Shown here piece after piece: positions 34,072 through 43,630 of a stretch of 64,000 bases of DNA. Numbering within the stretch: position 1 is the first letter of the stretch; each line of letters begins with the position of its first letter. Below the pieces are notes generated by a model. The model was not told where the DNA came from. It searched no databases and was given only the letters and a program-made list of their open reading frames with translations. The position numbers were made by a program, and so were the translations under genes. This DNA comes from Salinicoccus sp. RF5 (GTDB lineage Bacteria > Bacillota > Bacilli > Staphylococcales > Salinicoccaceae). The stretch covers positions 496,001-560,000 of the forward strand of contig NZ_JAJGRC010000001.1 in the NCBI RefSeq assembly GCF_020786625.1. Reading direction: 5' to 3'.

Positions 34072-35091
34072 CTATTCCTCATTTCTGAATATATCCATCT
34101 GTGATTTTCCATTAAAGTAGTCGTAGCTTTTTGCTGTAGCCTTCCGGCCCCTCGGTGTCCGTTCGAGGAACCCCTGCTGGATCAGGTACGGTTCGTATAC
34201 ATCCAGCAGTGTGATGACTTCCTCACCAATCGACACAGCCACGGTTTCAAGGCCCACCGGCCCGCCGCCGTATGTTTCGAGAATCGTATTCATGATCTTG
34301 TGGTCGATCGGGTCCAGCCCGCTCGGGTCGACTTCCAGCACCTTCAGCGCATGGTTCGTCGTCTCGAGGGTGATGGACGGCTCCTTCTTCACGATCGAAA
34401 AGTCCCGGACACGCCTGAGCAGCCGGTTGGCGATCCGCGGCGTGCCGCGTGAACGTCTGGCAAGCTCGATTGCACTGTCATCGTCGATGGCGACTTCAAA
34501 TATGTCCGCTGTACGGTTGACGATGGTGACCAGGCTGTCGACATCGTAGTATTCGAGCCTCAGCTGGACGCCGAAACGGTCACGGAGCGGTGCCGAAAGG
34601 CTGCCGAAGCGTGTCGTCGCCCCCACCAGTGTGAATGGCGGCAGGTCGATCCGGATGCTCCTCGCTTCCTCCCCTTTGCCGATGACGACATCAAGGAAGA
34701 AGTCCTCCATTGCAGAATAGAGGATCTCCTCCACAGCCCGAGGAAGCCGGTGGATCTCGTCGATGAACAGGACGTCCCCCATCTCGAGGCTCGATAGAAT
34801 CGCCGCAAGATCCCCGGCACGTTCGATTGCCGGCCCGGAAGTCGTCCGTATGTTCACACCGAGCTCATTGGCGATGATGTTCGACAGCGTCGTCTTGCCG
34901 AGTCCCGGAGGGCCGTGCAGAATGACGTGGTCCAACGCCTCTTCCCTGATCCGCGCAGCTTCTATGAATACGTTCAGGTTGTTCTTCAATGTCTGCTGGC
35001 CGATATACTGGTGCAGATATTCGGGCCGGAGCGACATTTCCAAATGCTCTTCATTCTGCTGCTTTCCTTCATCTAAAATGCGATCATCCAT
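34072..35091 (-). CDS. ruvB: Holliday junction branch migration DNA helicase RuvB
   Basis: 339 residues. Walker [20 protein letters not shown], Walker [14 protein letters not shown], sensor [19 protein letters not shown], and a C-terminal winged helix ending in RTPRGRKAT. Hexameric motor of RuvAB. Confidence 0.97.
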   Translation of the reverse strand: MDDRILDEGKQQNEEHLEMSLRPEYLHQYIGQQTLKNNLNVFIEAARIREEALDHVILHGPPGLGKTTLSNIIANELGVNIRTTSGPAIERAGDLAAILSSLEMGDVLFIDEIHRLPRAVEEILYSAMEDFFLDVVIGKGEEARSIRIDLPPFTLVGATTRFGSLSAPLRDRFGVQLRLEYYDVDSLVTIVNRTADIFEVAIDDDSAIELARRSRGTPRIANRLLRRVRDFSIVKKEPSITLETTNHALKVLEVDPSGLDPIDHKIMNTILETYGGGPVGLETVAVSIGEEVITLLDVYEPYLIQQGFLERTPRGRKATAKSYDYFNGKSQMDIFRNEE

Positions 35092-35103
35092 AATAGCACC
35101 CCA

Positions 35104-35694
35104 TTACTGAACTAGGTATTTAAGCCCTCTTTTTACTGCTTCGTCCACAGAACCGAAAGATTCTTTGCCCAAGTGCTTCTCAATGCGCTTGAGCTCACGT
35201 CTGCTGTAGCCGAGCGCCTCCAGGGCGAGCAGGGCTTCGCTGATGAAGTGGTCATTGCCATCCACATCAGGCGACTCGGGTGAAGCATCCACATGTCCGA
35301 GCTTGCCTTTCAAATCAAGGATGATCTGGCTGGCCGTCTTCTTGCCGACACCCGGGAACTTCTGCATATACTTCTCATCTTCGGTTTCGATCGCCCGGAT
35401 GATCTCATCCGGGGTGGAGGCAGCCAGAATTGCCATTGCACTCTTCGGGCCGATGCCCGTGACCTGCAACAGCGACCTGAAAAGGATCTTTTCATCCCTC
35501 GAGTTGAAGCCATAGAGCGTATGGCTGTCCTCTCTTACGATCAGTTCCGTGTGGATCTTCACTTCGTTCTCCTTATTATGCTCAAAGCGAAAAGGATTCG
35601 GAACCATGATCAGGTAGCCGATCCCATTCGTCTCCACAGTGATATACTGCGGCTCCACTTCCTTCAAAACACCAACAATATACTGATACATCAA
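35104..35694 (-). CDS. ruvA: Holliday junction branch migration protein RuvA
   Basis: 196 residues. OB domain with IVREDSHTLYGF, two HhH motifs (LLQVTGIGPKSAMAIL, FPGVGKKTASQIILDLK) and the C-terminal three-helix domain that touches RuvB (EALLALEALGYSRRELKRIE). Directly upstream of ruvB. Confidence 0.97.
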   Translation of the reverse strand: MMYQYIVGVLKEVEPQYITVETNGIGYLIMVPNPFRFEHNKENEVKIHTELIVREDSHTLYGFNSRDEKILFRSLLQVTGIGPKSAMAILAASTPDEIIRAIETEDEKYMQKFPGVGKKTASQIILDLKGKLGHVDASPESPDVDGNDHFISEALLALEALGYSRRELKRIEKHLGKESFGSVDEAVKRGLKYLVQ

Positions 35695-35701
35695 ATCACC
35701 A

Positions 35702-36982
35702 TCATTCTACGAATTCGAATTCTCCGCCGAGTATCCTTACAGTATCCCCGGTCTGGATGCCGCGCTCCCTGAGCGCATCATCAATGCCCATGGAACGCAT
35801 CTGTCTGGCGAATCTCCTGACAGCAGCATCACGGTTGAAGTCCGTCATCTTGAACATGCGCTCTATGGCATCCCCGGAGACGACATATGCACCATCATCA
35901 TCACGGCTGATCTCGAATGTATCCGGATCCTTCTCGTGACGATAGACCACACGGTGGTCCGTCTCCTCTATGACTTCCTCCACTTCAGATGTCTCTTCGA
36001 GCAGATCTGCAACCCTGTATAGTACTGTATCCAGGTTCTCTCTCGTCGCTGCAGATATTCTGAAGATCTCCTTATCTCCGCCTACCGCTTCAGTGAAACG
36101 GTCGAAGACCGCTTCATCCTCCACCAGGTCGACCTTGTTCAGCACTATGATTTCAGGACGCTTCAGGAGGTTTTCATTATATAGGCCCATCTCATTGCGG
36201 ATGATCCTGTAGTCTTCGACTGCATCCCTTCCTTCAAGCCCGCCGATGTCGATGACATGGACGATGACCTTCGTCCGCTCGACGTGGCGCAGGAACTGAT
36301 GTCCAAGACCCGTACCCTCGGAAGCCCCTTCGATCAGCCCAGGCAGGTCTGCCATCACAAACGAACGGCCGTCTCCGGTTTCAACCACACCGAGGTTCGG
36401 CTTGATGGTTGTAAATGGGTAGTCGCCCGTCTTCGGCTTCGCTTTCGACACTGCGCTGAGTATCGTGGACTTCCCTACACTCGGGAAGCCGACAAGCCCT
36501 ACATCCGCGAGGAGTTTGAGCTCCATGACCACATCGAGCTCTTCACCCGGTTCACCATTTTCGGCAAAATCGGGCGCAGGATTACGGGAGGAGGCAAATC
36601 TTGAATTACCGCGTCCCCCGCGTCCGCCTTTTGCCACGACTGCGCGCGCGCCATGCTGTACAAGGTCCGCAAGCGTTTCGCCGGTATCCTTCCTTTTGAC
36701 AATGGTGCCTGGCGGCACTTTCAGCACCATCGGCTCACTATTCTTACCGTGTGCATTCGAATTCATCCCATTCTCGCCGCGCTTCGCCTTGAAATGGCGC
36801 TGATAACGGAAATCCATCAGTGTCCTGAGTCCCTCATCGACTTCGAATATGATGTCCGCACCATTGCCGCCATCACCGCCGGAAGGTCCGCCCAGCGGCA
36901 CATACTTCTCACGTCTGTATGCGACAAGGCCATTCCCGCCATCGCCGGCTTTTAAGTAAATATCTACCTGATCTATAAACAT
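35702..36982 (-). CDS. obgE: GTPase ObgE/CgtA
   Basis: 426 residues. Glycine-rich Obg fold ([18 protein letters not shown]), G domain with P-loop [18 protein letters not shown], switch [26 protein letters not shown], and the C-terminal OCT domain. Ribosome-assembly and stress GTPase. It lies upstream of ruvA and downstream of rpmA, a common Firmicute arrangement. Confidence 0.97.
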   Translation of the reverse strand: MFIDQVDIYLKAGDGGNGLVAYRREKYVPLGGPSGGDGGNGADIIFEVDEGLRTLMDFRYQRHFKAKRGENGMNSNAHGKNSEPMVLKVPPGTIVKRKDTGETLADLVQHGARAVVAKGGRGGRGNSRFASSRNPAPDFAENGEPGEELDVVMELKLLADVGLVGFPSVGKSTILSAVSKAKPKTGDYPFTTIKPNLGVVETGDGRSFVMADLPGLIEGASEGTGLGHQFLRHVERTKVIVHVIDIGGLEGRDAVEDYRIIRNEMGLYNENLLKRPEIIVLNKVDLVEDEAVFDRFTEAVGGDKEIFRISAATRENLDTVLYRVADLLEETSEVEEVIEETDHRVVYRHEKDPDTFEISRDDDGAYVVSGDAIERMFKMTDFNRDAAVRRFARQMRSMGIDDALRERGIQTGDTVRILGGEFEFVE

Positions 36983-37041
36983 TGTCTCACCTCTATCCTT
37001 AAATATTATAGCATATCAATTTCAGCACATTTAAATAAAAA

Positions 37042-37064
37042 GGACACCAGCTTTGCTGATGTCC
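37042..37064 (-). terminator. Terminator of the rplU-prp-rpmA operon
   Basis: GGACATCAGC pairs with GCTGGTGTCC (one G-T pair), 3-base loop, then TTTTT. Confidence 0.85.
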
Positions 37065-37074
37065 ATTCGTTTCA

Positions 37075-37359
37075 TTATTTTGCTTCCTTGTATACGGAAA
37101 CGCGTTTCTTATCGCGACCCAGACGCTCGTATTTTACAACGCCGTCGATTTTGGCGAAGAGTGTATCATCGCCGCCGCGACCTACGTTTTCACCCGGGTG
37201 GATTTTAGTCCCACGCTGACGGAAAAGAATGGATCCGCCTGTAACGTACTGGCCATCCTGCCTTTTCGCACCGAGGCGTTTGGATATGGAATCACGACCG
37301 TTTTTCGTTGAGCCTACACCTTTTTTGGATGCAAAGAATTGAAGATTCAGTTTAAGCAT
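37075..37359 (-). CDS. rpmA: Large ribosomal subunit protein bL27
   Basis: 94 residues. It begins [20 protein letters not shown]: the LNLQFFA leader is the Firmicute N-terminal extension that Prp must remove before the protein works in the ribosome (cleavage after FFA). The ATG at 37359 follows AGGTGA; the open frame upstream overlaps prp and is not expected to be used. Confidence 0.97.
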   Translation of the reverse strand: MLKLNLQFFASKKGVGSTKNGRDSISKRLGAKRQDGQYVTGGSILFRQRGTKIHPGENVGRGGDDTLFAKIDGVVKYERLGRDKKRVSVYKEAK

Positions 37360-37369
37360 TGCTTTCACC

Positions 37370-37690
37370 TCACTTGAATAATAATCTGATATGTTCACCG
37401 TATTCTTCTTCTATCGTTTTTAAAGAAATGATCATGCTTTCAAGCAGCAGCTGTAATTTTGCGTCGTCCGGTTCTTCGAGTTTGAATTCGAAATAGCCGG
37501 TCTCTTCCTCCATATTGATGGAAGGGTTGGCTTCCGTCATATTGAGGATTGCATTTACAGAACCGAAAACGACTGCTGAAGCACCGGCACAGACAATGTC
37601 CTTGCCGTGTTCATCGAACTGGGCATGCCCTTCCATCTTGAAGGATGTAACCTGTCCATCATCGTTTATGTTGAATTCTACATTGATCAT
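37370..37690 (-). CDS. prp: Ribosomal-processing cysteine protease Prp
   Basis: 106 residues (YsxB family). Catalytic pair visible as His in [11 protein letters not shown] (about residue 22) and Cys in [13 protein letters not shown] (about 34). It cuts the N-terminal extension of bL27, encoded 10 bases downstream, and sits between rplU and rpmA as in all bacteria with the extension. Its start overlaps the rplU stop (TAATG). Confidence 0.95.
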   Translation of the reverse strand: MINVEFNINDDGQVTSFKMEGHAQFDEHGKDIVCAGASAVVFGSVNAILNMTEANPSINMEEETGYFEFKLEEPDDAKLQLLLESMIISLKTIEEEYGEHIRLLFK

Positions 37691-37998
37691 TACGCGTCGA
37701 TCTTATCAACAGTCAGCTTCGTATAAGGCTGACGGTGCCCTTGCTTACGCTTGTAGTTCTTTCTGCGCTTGAATTTCACCACGTCGATCTTCTTGCCGCG
37801 GCCGTGCTTTTCAACTTTCGCAGATACAGTTGCACCTTCAACTGTAGGCGCACCGACCTTAACGGAATCTCCACCTACGAAGAGCACTTTGTCGAATGTG
37901 AAGGTCGCACCTTCCTCTGCATCAATTTTCTCTACATAGATCGTTTGACCAGATTCGACTTTAATCTGTTTACCACCTGTTTCGATAATTGCAAACAT
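37690..37998 (-). CDS. rplU: Large ribosomal subunit protein bL21
   Basis: 102 residues. [24 protein letters not shown] at the N-terminus and [19 protein letters not shown] at the C-terminus are diagnostic. The ATG at 37998 has AGGAGGTG upstream; the longer frame runs into the leader. Confidence 0.97.
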   Translation of the reverse strand: MFAIIETGGKQIKVESGQTIYVEKIDAEEGATFTFDKVLFVGGDSVKVGAPTVEGATVSAKVEKHGRGKKIDVVKFKRRKNYKRKQGHRQPYTKLTVDKIDA

Positions 37999-38098
37999 AC
38001 TTACACCTCCTGATTTAAAATAAGACACGCCATCTACAGGTGGATTTGCATCACTTGAACCTGTAATTGAGCGGTTGATGTCTACATTATCACCAACT
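37999..38098 (-). promoter_or_regulatory. Leader of the rplU-prp-rpmA operon (L21-leader type)
   Basis: About 100 untranslated bases between the promoter and rplU, rich in short pairable segments (AACCGCTCAATTACAGGTT; CACCTGTAGATGGCGTG). Position and size match the ribosomal-protein L21 leader of Firmicutes; I have not computed a fold. Confidence 0.6.
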
Positions 38099-38103
38099 AC
38101 TGC

Positions 38104-38132
38104 ATTATACCAACGGTGTTCCCTGCTGTCAA
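38104..38132 (-). promoter_or_regulatory. Promoter of rplU-prp-rpmA
   Basis: Perfect consensus: TTGACA (38127-38132), 17 bases, TATAAT (38104-38109). The -35 overlaps the mreD stop codon. Confidence 0.92.
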
Positions 38133-38647
38133 TGCTTTGGCAGTACCTCTTTTCTGACCTTGGAAGTCTTCAGTGCGATGATGAAAACAAGGATGAAGAT
38201 CAGCGCGTTCAGGAGCAGGCTCGGCGCCGCCCTGAGCGCCAGATAATCGAATGCCGACAGATGCACCATGTCGAGCGCACTGTAGACGAAGTAGATGTAG
38301 AGGTCATAGAAGAAGGTCAGGAGCAGCACGACGAATGCCAGGGCGACGAAGTCCTTATGGAAGACCCTGAATGCGGTGTGCATGAACAGGACGAAAGCCA
38401 CCATGCCAAACGTATGGATGCCGTAGAGCGATCCTATGTACAGGTCCAGCATGGCACCGAAGACGACGCCGAGCAGAACACTCATCCTGGGACTGGCATA
38501 TACCGAGACGAGCAGTATGAACATCAGCAGTGCCCGGGGGACGAAATAAACCTCCACACCGCCGATTTCCATCGGGCTGAAGTCTGCAAACAGGAAATCC
38601 ACATACATCAGCAGGAATGAAAACAGAAATATTATGATCGCCCTCAT
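38129..38647 (-). CDS. mreD: Rod shape-determining protein MreD
   Basis: 172 residues, five or six membrane helices, with the MreD-type [37 protein letters not shown] region. Partner of MreC, one base downstream of it. No mreB is seen in this window, as expected for a coccus, where MreCD help place cell-wall synthesis without MreB filaments. Confidence 0.92.
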   Translation of the reverse strand: MRAIIIFLFSFLLMYVDFLFADFSPMEIGGVEVYFVPRALLMFILLVSVYASPRMSVLLGVVFGAMLDLYIGSLYGIHTFGMVAFVLFMHTAFRVFHKDFVALAFVVLLLTFFYDLYIYFVYSALDMVHLSAFDYLALRAAPSLLLNALIFILVFIIALKTSKVRKEVLPKH

Positions 38648-38648
38648 G

Positions 38649-39497
38649 CTATTCCTCCATGGATTCCGGATTTCTTTCGATTACGAAGACGACATCGACA
38701 TCATCGACATTGCCCTTCATCTGGACGTAGGCATTCTGGCTCAATCCATATTCGTCATTCTGGACCTCCACGACCGTCCCGATGAGGAGGCCTTCAGGAT
38801 AGTCGCCGACGAGTCCGCTCGTAAGCACTTCATCCCCGCGAGCAAGTCCGCTGCGGTTCTTTATGTTTTCGATGACCAGAAGGTTCCGTTCCGTATCGTA
38901 TTCGCGAATGTTGCCGTAGATCGGATTGCCATCATGAATGACCTCCACAGACATGTTGTTCTGGGATACGTCAGTCGTCAGCAGTTCGACATAGCTGGAG
39001 CCGCCGTTCGCACGTGCGACTGTGCCGATCAGGCCCTCCGGCGTCATGACCGCCATCCCTTCATCGATGCCGTCCGCCTCCCCCTTGTCGATGGTGAAAT
39101 TGTTCAGCCACTGGTCCGGGGAGCGGGAGATCACCCTTGCATTGATGCTTTCATAGGACTGCTTGGAACTGATGTCCAAAGCTTCCCTCAGTTCTTCATT
39201 CTCGGCCTTGAGACGTTCCAGGTCCGACTGCATCTGGGGCAGCATCTCCAGCTGTGCCCTGAGCTGTTCATTCTCCTCAACCGCATTGAAGCTCTGCCTG
39301 ATGCTCGAGAATATGCTGCCGGCAAAGTTGAGCGGTGCCTCGATGATCATCTGTGAGCCGGCAGCCGCATCGGCGGTGAACTGTTCAGCTTTGGTCGTGG
39401 TACTGCGGTCGGTGATCGAGAAACCGATCAGGATGATGAGTATGATGATGCCGAATAGGATCATCAGCATGCGGTTACGGTTGAAAAGCCTGTTCAC
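38649..39497 (-). CDS. mreC: Rod shape-determining protein MreC
   Basis: 282 residues: one N-terminal membrane helix (about 10-28), a coiled coil (about 70-110, EENEQLRAQLE), then the two-barrel periplasmic domain (GLIGTVARANGGSSYVELLT, GDEVLTSGLVGDYPEGLLIG). GTG start with GGAGG 9 bases upstream. An RNA element with its own terminator (39577-39725) lies just upstream, so mreC needs read-through or a local promoter (a weak TTATCA-17-TATTCT can be drawn). Confidence 0.93.
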   Translation of the reverse strand: MNRLFNRNRMLMILFGIIILIILIGFSITDRSTTTKAEQFTADAAAGSQMIIEAPLNFAGSIFSSIRQSFNAVEENEQLRAQLEMLPQMQSDLERLKAENEELREALDISSKQSYESINARVISRSPDQWLNNFTIDKGEADGIDEGMAVMTPEGLIGTVARANGGSSYVELLTTDVSQNNMSVEVIHDGNPIYGNIREYDTERNLLVIENIKNRSGLARGDEVLTSGLVGDYPEGLLIGTVVEVQNDEYGLSQNAYVQMKGNVDDVDVVFVIERNPESMEE

Positions 39498-39576
39498 TGT
39501 AGAGCGCCTCCATTAATACGTTGATATATGATAAAAGAATACCATACACGGCCGGTTCTGATAAGCATATGTAAAA

Positions 39577-39606
39577 TAAAAAAATAGAGAGGCGGCAGCC
39601 TCTCTA
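39577..39606 (-). terminator. Terminator of RNA copy A
   Basis: Perfect 9-base stem TAGAGAGGC/GCCTCTCTA, TGCC loop on the minus strand, then seven T. Confidence 0.88.
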
Positions 39607-39725
39607 CAACAGATAAGATAATAATATATATGATATCTAGAACAAGAATGGATCTGTTCTATCAAAAGCCACGATTCATGATGGACATCATTACTTCATG
39701 ACTTGTTATGTCGTTTTCATTACAT
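39577..39725 (-). ncRNA. Small structured RNA, copy A of a two-copy family
   Basis: Promoter-to-terminator unit of about 148 bases upstream of mreC. Identical to copy B (47354-47528) in an 11-base box GACATAACAAG (39702-39712) and nearly identical through the 3' half. A hairpin opens with TGATA (39660-39664) and closes with TATCA (39631-39635); the inner stem here is GAACA/TGTTC, different from copy B, with a shared TAGA bulge. No convincing coding frame: the frame read in copy B is interrupted and there is no ribosome site. I do not recognise the family. It could be a trans-acting sRNA or an attenuator for mreCD. Confidence 0.6.
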
Positions 39726-39730
39726 CTATT

Positions 39731-39759
39731 ATGTTACATGTATTCGGGGATGCTTTCAA
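39731..39759 (-). promoter_or_regulatory. Promoter of RNA copy A
   Basis: -35 TTGAAA (39754-39759), 17 bases, -10 TAACAT (39731-39736). The same -35 hexamer and spacing occur in copy B. Confidence 0.65.
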
Positions 39760-39795
39760 GGGGTGATTCGAAATTAAATGTTGTACTTTTCCACG

Positions 39796-40950
39796 TCACT
39801 GCCATAGATGACGGATATTCCCAAAGCGGGAAATAACATCTTCCAGCATCTGATCCCTGACGGCAAGGGATATTCTGATGTAGCCGCTCCCCCTCGATCC
39901 GAAGGGAATGCCCGGGGTCACGAGGATGGACTGCTCCTTCATCAGAAACTCCCTGAAGGACTCCCCATCATGGCCTTCCGGCACACGGATCCATCCGAAT
40001 ATTCCGCCCCTTATGGGATTGATCGGGATGCCCATCTCTTTGAATGCCCCGGTCACCAGGGCACTCCGCCGCCGGAACTTCTCCTCCTGGTGCGGCAGTA
40101 TCTCTCCTGCATTTTCCAATGCTGCAATGGATGCATCCTGCAGGACACCCCACATCCCTGTCTGGGTATGATCCTGATACGTATTGATCGCTTCGATCAT
40201 TTCATGGTTGCCTACCGCAAAGCCCACCCGGAAACCGGACATGTTGAAGCCCTTGGAAAGTGAGTATATCTCGATGGCACACTCCAGATCCGGGTCGCTT
40301 TCGAGCATACTCGGATGCCGACCTTCGAAGGAGAACGGCGCATAGGCGAAATCATGGACGATCCGCGTCTTCGTACCTTTGAACCGCGCCACCGTGCGGT
40401 CGAAGAATTCCTTGTCTGCAACGGCGCCGAGCGGGTTGGATGGATAGTTCAAGTAGAGGAGCCTGGCATTATCGAGCTCATCGTCCGGCAACCTATCGTA
40501 ATCCGGCAGGTACCCGTTTTCGGGAAGAAGCGGAAGATCATAGACCTCCCCGCGTGCAAGCCTCACGCCGGCCGCGTAGTCCGGATAGCCCGGGTTCGGC
40601 AGATAGACACCCTCGCCCGGTTCGATGAACAGCATCGGAAACTGGACCAGGGCACTTTTCGTACCATAGAGTATCGCTATATTATGCTCTGAAAGTTCCA
40701 CACCATACTGGTCGGAGTAGAACCTGATGATCGCATCCTTGAAGGACTGCTTCCCTCTGAAAAGACCGTACCGCTGGTTCTCTTCATTATATAGGGCATC
40801 GGACGCCGCATCCAGGATCGGGCCCGGCGTCTCCCCATCCGGGATGCCGACCGCCAGGTTGATCAGCGGCAGTGGACCCTGTTCCACATTGCTCGCCATC
40901 GCTGTTTTGAAATAGCTGGGTGGTATGCTCTCAATCAGTCTGTTTGCCAT
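39796..40950 (-). CDS. Class I/II pyridoxal-phosphate aminotransferase
   Basis: 384 residues, fold type I. PLP lysine in SLSKGFNMSGFRVG, Asn/Tyr pocket in LNYPSNPLGAV and HDFAYAPFSFEG, C-terminal Arg in SGYIRISLA. Fourth gene of a SAM-riboswitch operon after metN, metI, metQ, its start overlapping the metQ stop by one base. The riboswitch and neighbours suggest a role in methionine metabolism, perhaps transamination of methionine or of the keto acid at the end of methylthioadenosine salvage. This is inference; the family alone does not fix the substrate. Confidence 0.87.
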   Translation of the reverse strand: MANRLIESIPPSYFKTAMASNVEQGPLPLINLAVGIPDGETPGPILDAASDALYNEENQRYGLFRGKQSFKDAIIRFYSDQYGVELSEHNIAILYGTKSALVQFPMLFIEPGEGVYLPNPGYPDYAAGVRLARGEVYDLPLLPENGYLPDYDRLPDDELDNARLLYLNYPSNPLGAVADKEFFDRTVARFKGTKTRIVHDFAYAPFSFEGRHPSMLESDPDLECAIEIYSLSKGFNMSGFRVGFAVGNHEMIEAINTYQDHTQTGMWGVLQDASIAALENAGEILPHQEEKFRRRSALVTGAFKEMGIPINPIRGGIFGWIRVPEGHDGESFREFLMKEQSILVTPGIPFGSRGSGYIRISLAVRDQMLEDVISRFGNIRHLWQ

Positions 40951-41753
40951 TAGAATCCCTCCGGTTTATCGAAGCCCTGGAACTGATTGTCTATCGTCTG
41001 TTTAAAATGCTCAGACTCGACGGCTTCGATCAGGGAACGGGAAAGTTCCGTCTCCTCATCCTCTGCATTGATGACAATCTGGTTCCGGAAATTCTCGTTC
41101 ATATTCTCAAGCTGCAGTGCATCCGCCAGATCCATGCCGCTTGCCAGGGCGAAGTTGCCTGGCACAAGCGAGAGTCCAATCTGATCTACACTCCTCGGCA
41201 GCTGACCCGAATCCTGGTAGACGAACTCGAGGTTCTTATTGTTCTGAAGGATGTCTTCTTCTTCGATGGCCAGCATATTGGCATCTTCAGCTATTTCTAT
41301 CAGTCCTGCGTCCATCAGTGTCTGGAACCCTCTGGAGGAATTGACCGGATCGAGCGGCAATGCGACTTCGCTGCCATTCTCAATCTCTGCGATGGAATCA
41401 AACTCGCTGGAATAGAGCCCCATCGGTGCAGTCGGCACCTGGATCAGGTTGATGAAGTCGGTGCCATTTTCGTTGTTGAAGTCCTGCATGAACGACTTGT
41501 TCTGATAGAGGTTGGCATCGAGGTCGCCATTATGCAGCGCATTGTTCGGCTGGATGTAATCCGTATATTCGACGATTTCCACCACATAACCCTGCTCTTC
41601 AAGTGCCGGCTTCAGTGCAAAGTTCACCATATCACTGTACGGCCCCGTTGATGCACCGATTGTAATGACCTCGCCCTCCCCTTCATAGAGCAGGGCGCTC
41701 GATCCGATGATCACTGCCAGTGTCGAAGCAAGAAATATCAATATTCCGCGCAT
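40950..41753 (-). CDS. metQ: MetQ-type methionine ABC transporter substrate-binding protein (no lipobox)
   Basis: 267 residues of the NlpA/MetQ family (ITIGASTGPYSDMVNFALKPALEEQGY, DANLYQNKSFMQDFN, IGLSLVPGNFALASGMD). Binds D/L-methionine outside the cell for MetNI. The N-terminus is one hydrophobic helix (MRGILIFLASTLAVIIGSSA) with no cysteine, so the usual lipoprotein anchor of Gram-positive binding proteins is missing; it may stay as a membrane-tethered protein or be released. Second-last gene of the operon. Confidence 0.9.
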   Translation of the reverse strand: MRGILIFLASTLAVIIGSSALLYEGEGEVITIGASTGPYSDMVNFALKPALEEQGYVVEIVEYTDYIQPNNALHNGDLDANLYQNKSFMQDFNNENGTDFINLIQVPTAPMGLYSSEFDSIAEIENGSEVALPLDPVNSSRGFQTLMDAGLIEIAEDANMLAIEEEDILQNNKNLEFVYQDSGQLPRSVDQIGLSLVPGNFALASGMDLADALQLENMNENFRNQIVINAEDEETELSRSLIEAVESEHFKQTIDNQFQGFDKPEGF

Positions 41754-41754
41754 A

Positions 41755-42414
41755 TCAGTTCCCCTCCTGTCTTTGGCTCAAGTAGTCCCCAATGAGCTGT
41801 ATCAGCTGGACGATGATGATCAGCACGACGACTGTCGCAACCATCGTCACCGTATCATAGCGGTAATAGCCATATCTGATGGCAAGGTCGCCGATGCCGC
41901 CCCCGCCGACCACCCCCGCCGTTGCACTGAATGCGACGATGGAGATGATCGTCAGCGTAATCGCCTGGGTGATCCCGCGTTTCGATTCCGGAATCAGGAC
42001 GTCCGTCACGATCAGCCATAGGGAGGCACCACCGGCGATGCTCGCCTCAATGACACCCGTATTGACGCCGTTGAAGCTTGTTTCAACAAGCCGTGCAAAC
42101 AGCGGGATGGCTGCGAGCGACAACGCCACGCTCGCAAATACAGGACCATGCGAACTGTTCGTCAGCCATGTCGCAATCGGCATGATTGCGACGATCAGTA
42201 TGATGAATGGGAATGAGCGGATGACGTTGGTCACTGCGCCCAGAAACTGGTTTAAAGGCTTTATCCGAAACAGCAGCGGATTCGCCGTGATATAGAGCAG
42301 TATGCCGAGCGGCAGCCCGAGCAGCACCGCAAAGAAGATGGAGATGGAAACCATCAGTGTCGTCTCAAGCAGTGCACGGTAAAGGAGCGGTGCAATCTCA
42401 GTCAATCTCTGCAT
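41755..42414 (-). CDS. metI: Methionine ABC transporter permease MetI
   Basis: 219 residues, five membrane helices, and the binding-protein-dependent permease motif with EAA-type loop IEASIAGGASLWLIVTDVLIPES. Overlaps the metN end by 17 bases. Confidence 0.94.
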   Translation of the reverse strand: MQRLTEIAPLLYRALLETTLMVSISIFFAVLLGLPLGILLYITANPLLFRIKPLNQFLGAVTNVIRSFPFIILIVAIMPIATWLTNSSHGPVFASVALSLAAIPLFARLVETSFNGVNTGVIEASIAGGASLWLIVTDVLIPESKRGITQAITLTIISIVAFSATAGVVGGGGIGDLAIRYGYYRYDTVTMVATVVVLIIIVQLIQLIGDYLSQRQEGN

Positions 42415-43420
42415 AGATTTCAGCCCTTTCTATTCCTTTGGATTCATCGATGAAGCTTTTCAGACGCGCTATTTCGTCCGGTTCGCCCTTGATGTGGAGC
42501 ATCAGGAAGCCGAGAGGCATATCATGTATGTATTCGATGCGTCCGTTCAGAATGCTGATGTCACATTCAAAATGGCGGTAGAGCTGGTTCACATAGTTCG
42601 CCTCAGCATGCTCGTTGAGGAATTTGATCGTAATCACTTCGGAACGATCGTTCACCTCGATATGGGAAGGGATGACAAAATCATATATATCCTGTACGAA
42701 GCCCCTCGTCACATCATGCTTCGGATGGCTGAATATGCTGTAGACGTCATCGATCTCTACAACTTCACCTTCCGTCATGACGCCGACACGGTCTGCAACT
42801 TCCTTTATGACTTCCATTTCATGGGTGATCAAGACGATTGTGATGCCAAGCTCCCTATTGATCCGCTTCAGAAGTTTCAGGATGGTCTTCGTCGTATCGG
42901 GGTCTAGTGCACTGGTCGCTTCATCGCACAGCAGGACATCCGGATGGTTCGCAAGGGCCCGTGCGATGCCGACACGCTGCTTCTGGCCGCCGCTCAGATT
43001 TTTCGGATAGCTGTCCGCCTTGTCGCCGAGTCCGACAAGGTCGAGAAGTTCCTCGATCCGTCCCCGCGTTTTCTTTTTGTCATACTTGCTTGCCTTAAGA
43101 ACGAATTCAATATTCTGATAGACCGTCTTCGATTCGATCAGATTGAACTGCTGAAAGATCATGCCGATTTTCTGCCGGCGGATTCTGAGGTCCTCCCCCG
43201 TCAGACTTCCAAGCTCAGTCCCGTTCACGTTCACTTTGCCGGAACTCGGTGCCTCAAGCAGATTGATCAGTCTGAGCAGCGTACTCTTCCCTGCCCCGCT
43301 AAAGCCGATCAGTCCAAATATCTCCCCTTCCTCTATCGTCAGGGAAAGTTTTTTCAAAGCCTCGATCCTCTTCCCCTTGACCTCATATGTCTTCGACACA
43401 TCTTCAAGCACAATTGCCAT
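42398..43420 (-). CDS. metN: Methionine ABC transporter ATP-binding protein MetN
   Basis: 340 residues. Walker A GFSGAGKSTLLRLINLL, signature LSGGQKQRVGIARALA, Walker B VLLCDEATSALDP, then a C-terminal NIL (ACT-like) domain (about 265-340), which senses methionine in this family and gives transinhibition. First gene of the operon downstream of the SAM-I riboswitch. Confidence 0.95.
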   Translation of the reverse strand: MAIVLEDVSKTYEVKGKRIEALKKLSLTIEEGEIFGLIGFSGAGKSTLLRLINLLEAPSSGKVNVNGTELGSLTGEDLRIRRQKIGMIFQQFNLIESKTVYQNIEFVLKASKYDKKKTRGRIEELLDLVGLGDKADSYPKNLSGGQKQRVGIARALANHPDVLLCDEATSALDPDTTKTILKLLKRINRELGITIVLITHEMEVIKEVADRVGVMTEGEVVEIDDVYSIFSHPKHDVTRGFVQDIYDFVIPSHIEVNDRSEVITIKFLNEHAEANYVNQLYRHFECDISILNGRIEYIHDMPLGFLMLHIKGEPDEIARLKSFIDESKGIERAEIYAEID

Positions 43421-43447
43421 TCCACCACTTCCTTCCTAAAAATGAAA

Positions 43448-43577
43448 AGCCACCTGCCCAAAGGCAAATGGCTTCGATCGTTTATCTGCCAAGCCTGCGG
43501 CTTGCGGGATTTAGCACAGTGCCTTACGGCCTGTTGCTGAAGCTTCACAGGGCCCAATCCCTCCACTTCTCTGGATA
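43448..43577 (-). promoter_or_regulatory. SAM-I riboswitch (S-box) of metNIQ-aminotransferase
   Basis: Hallmark aptamer segments on the minus strand: TTATCCAGAGAAGTGGAGGG at the 5' side, GGGCCCTGTGAAGCTTCAGCAAC, CACTGTGCTAAATCC and TTGGCAGATAA closing P1 (43481-43577). The terminator follows: AGCCATTTGCC/GGCAGGTGGCT with a T-rich tail (43448-43473). Bound SAM would favour termination, so the transporter is made when SAM is low. Confidence 0.95.
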
Positions 43578-43601
43578 AAAGTATTCAATTGAATGCTCAT
43601 C

Positions 43602-43630
43602 ACTCTACATTAATGTGGGAGAAAAGTCAA
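43602..43630 (-). promoter_or_regulatory. Promoter of the SAM-riboswitch operon
   Basis: -35 TTGACT (43625-43630), 17 bases, -10 TAGAGT (43602-43607). The -35 lies at the edge of the 12-base inverted repeat at 43614-43653. Confidence 0.6.
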
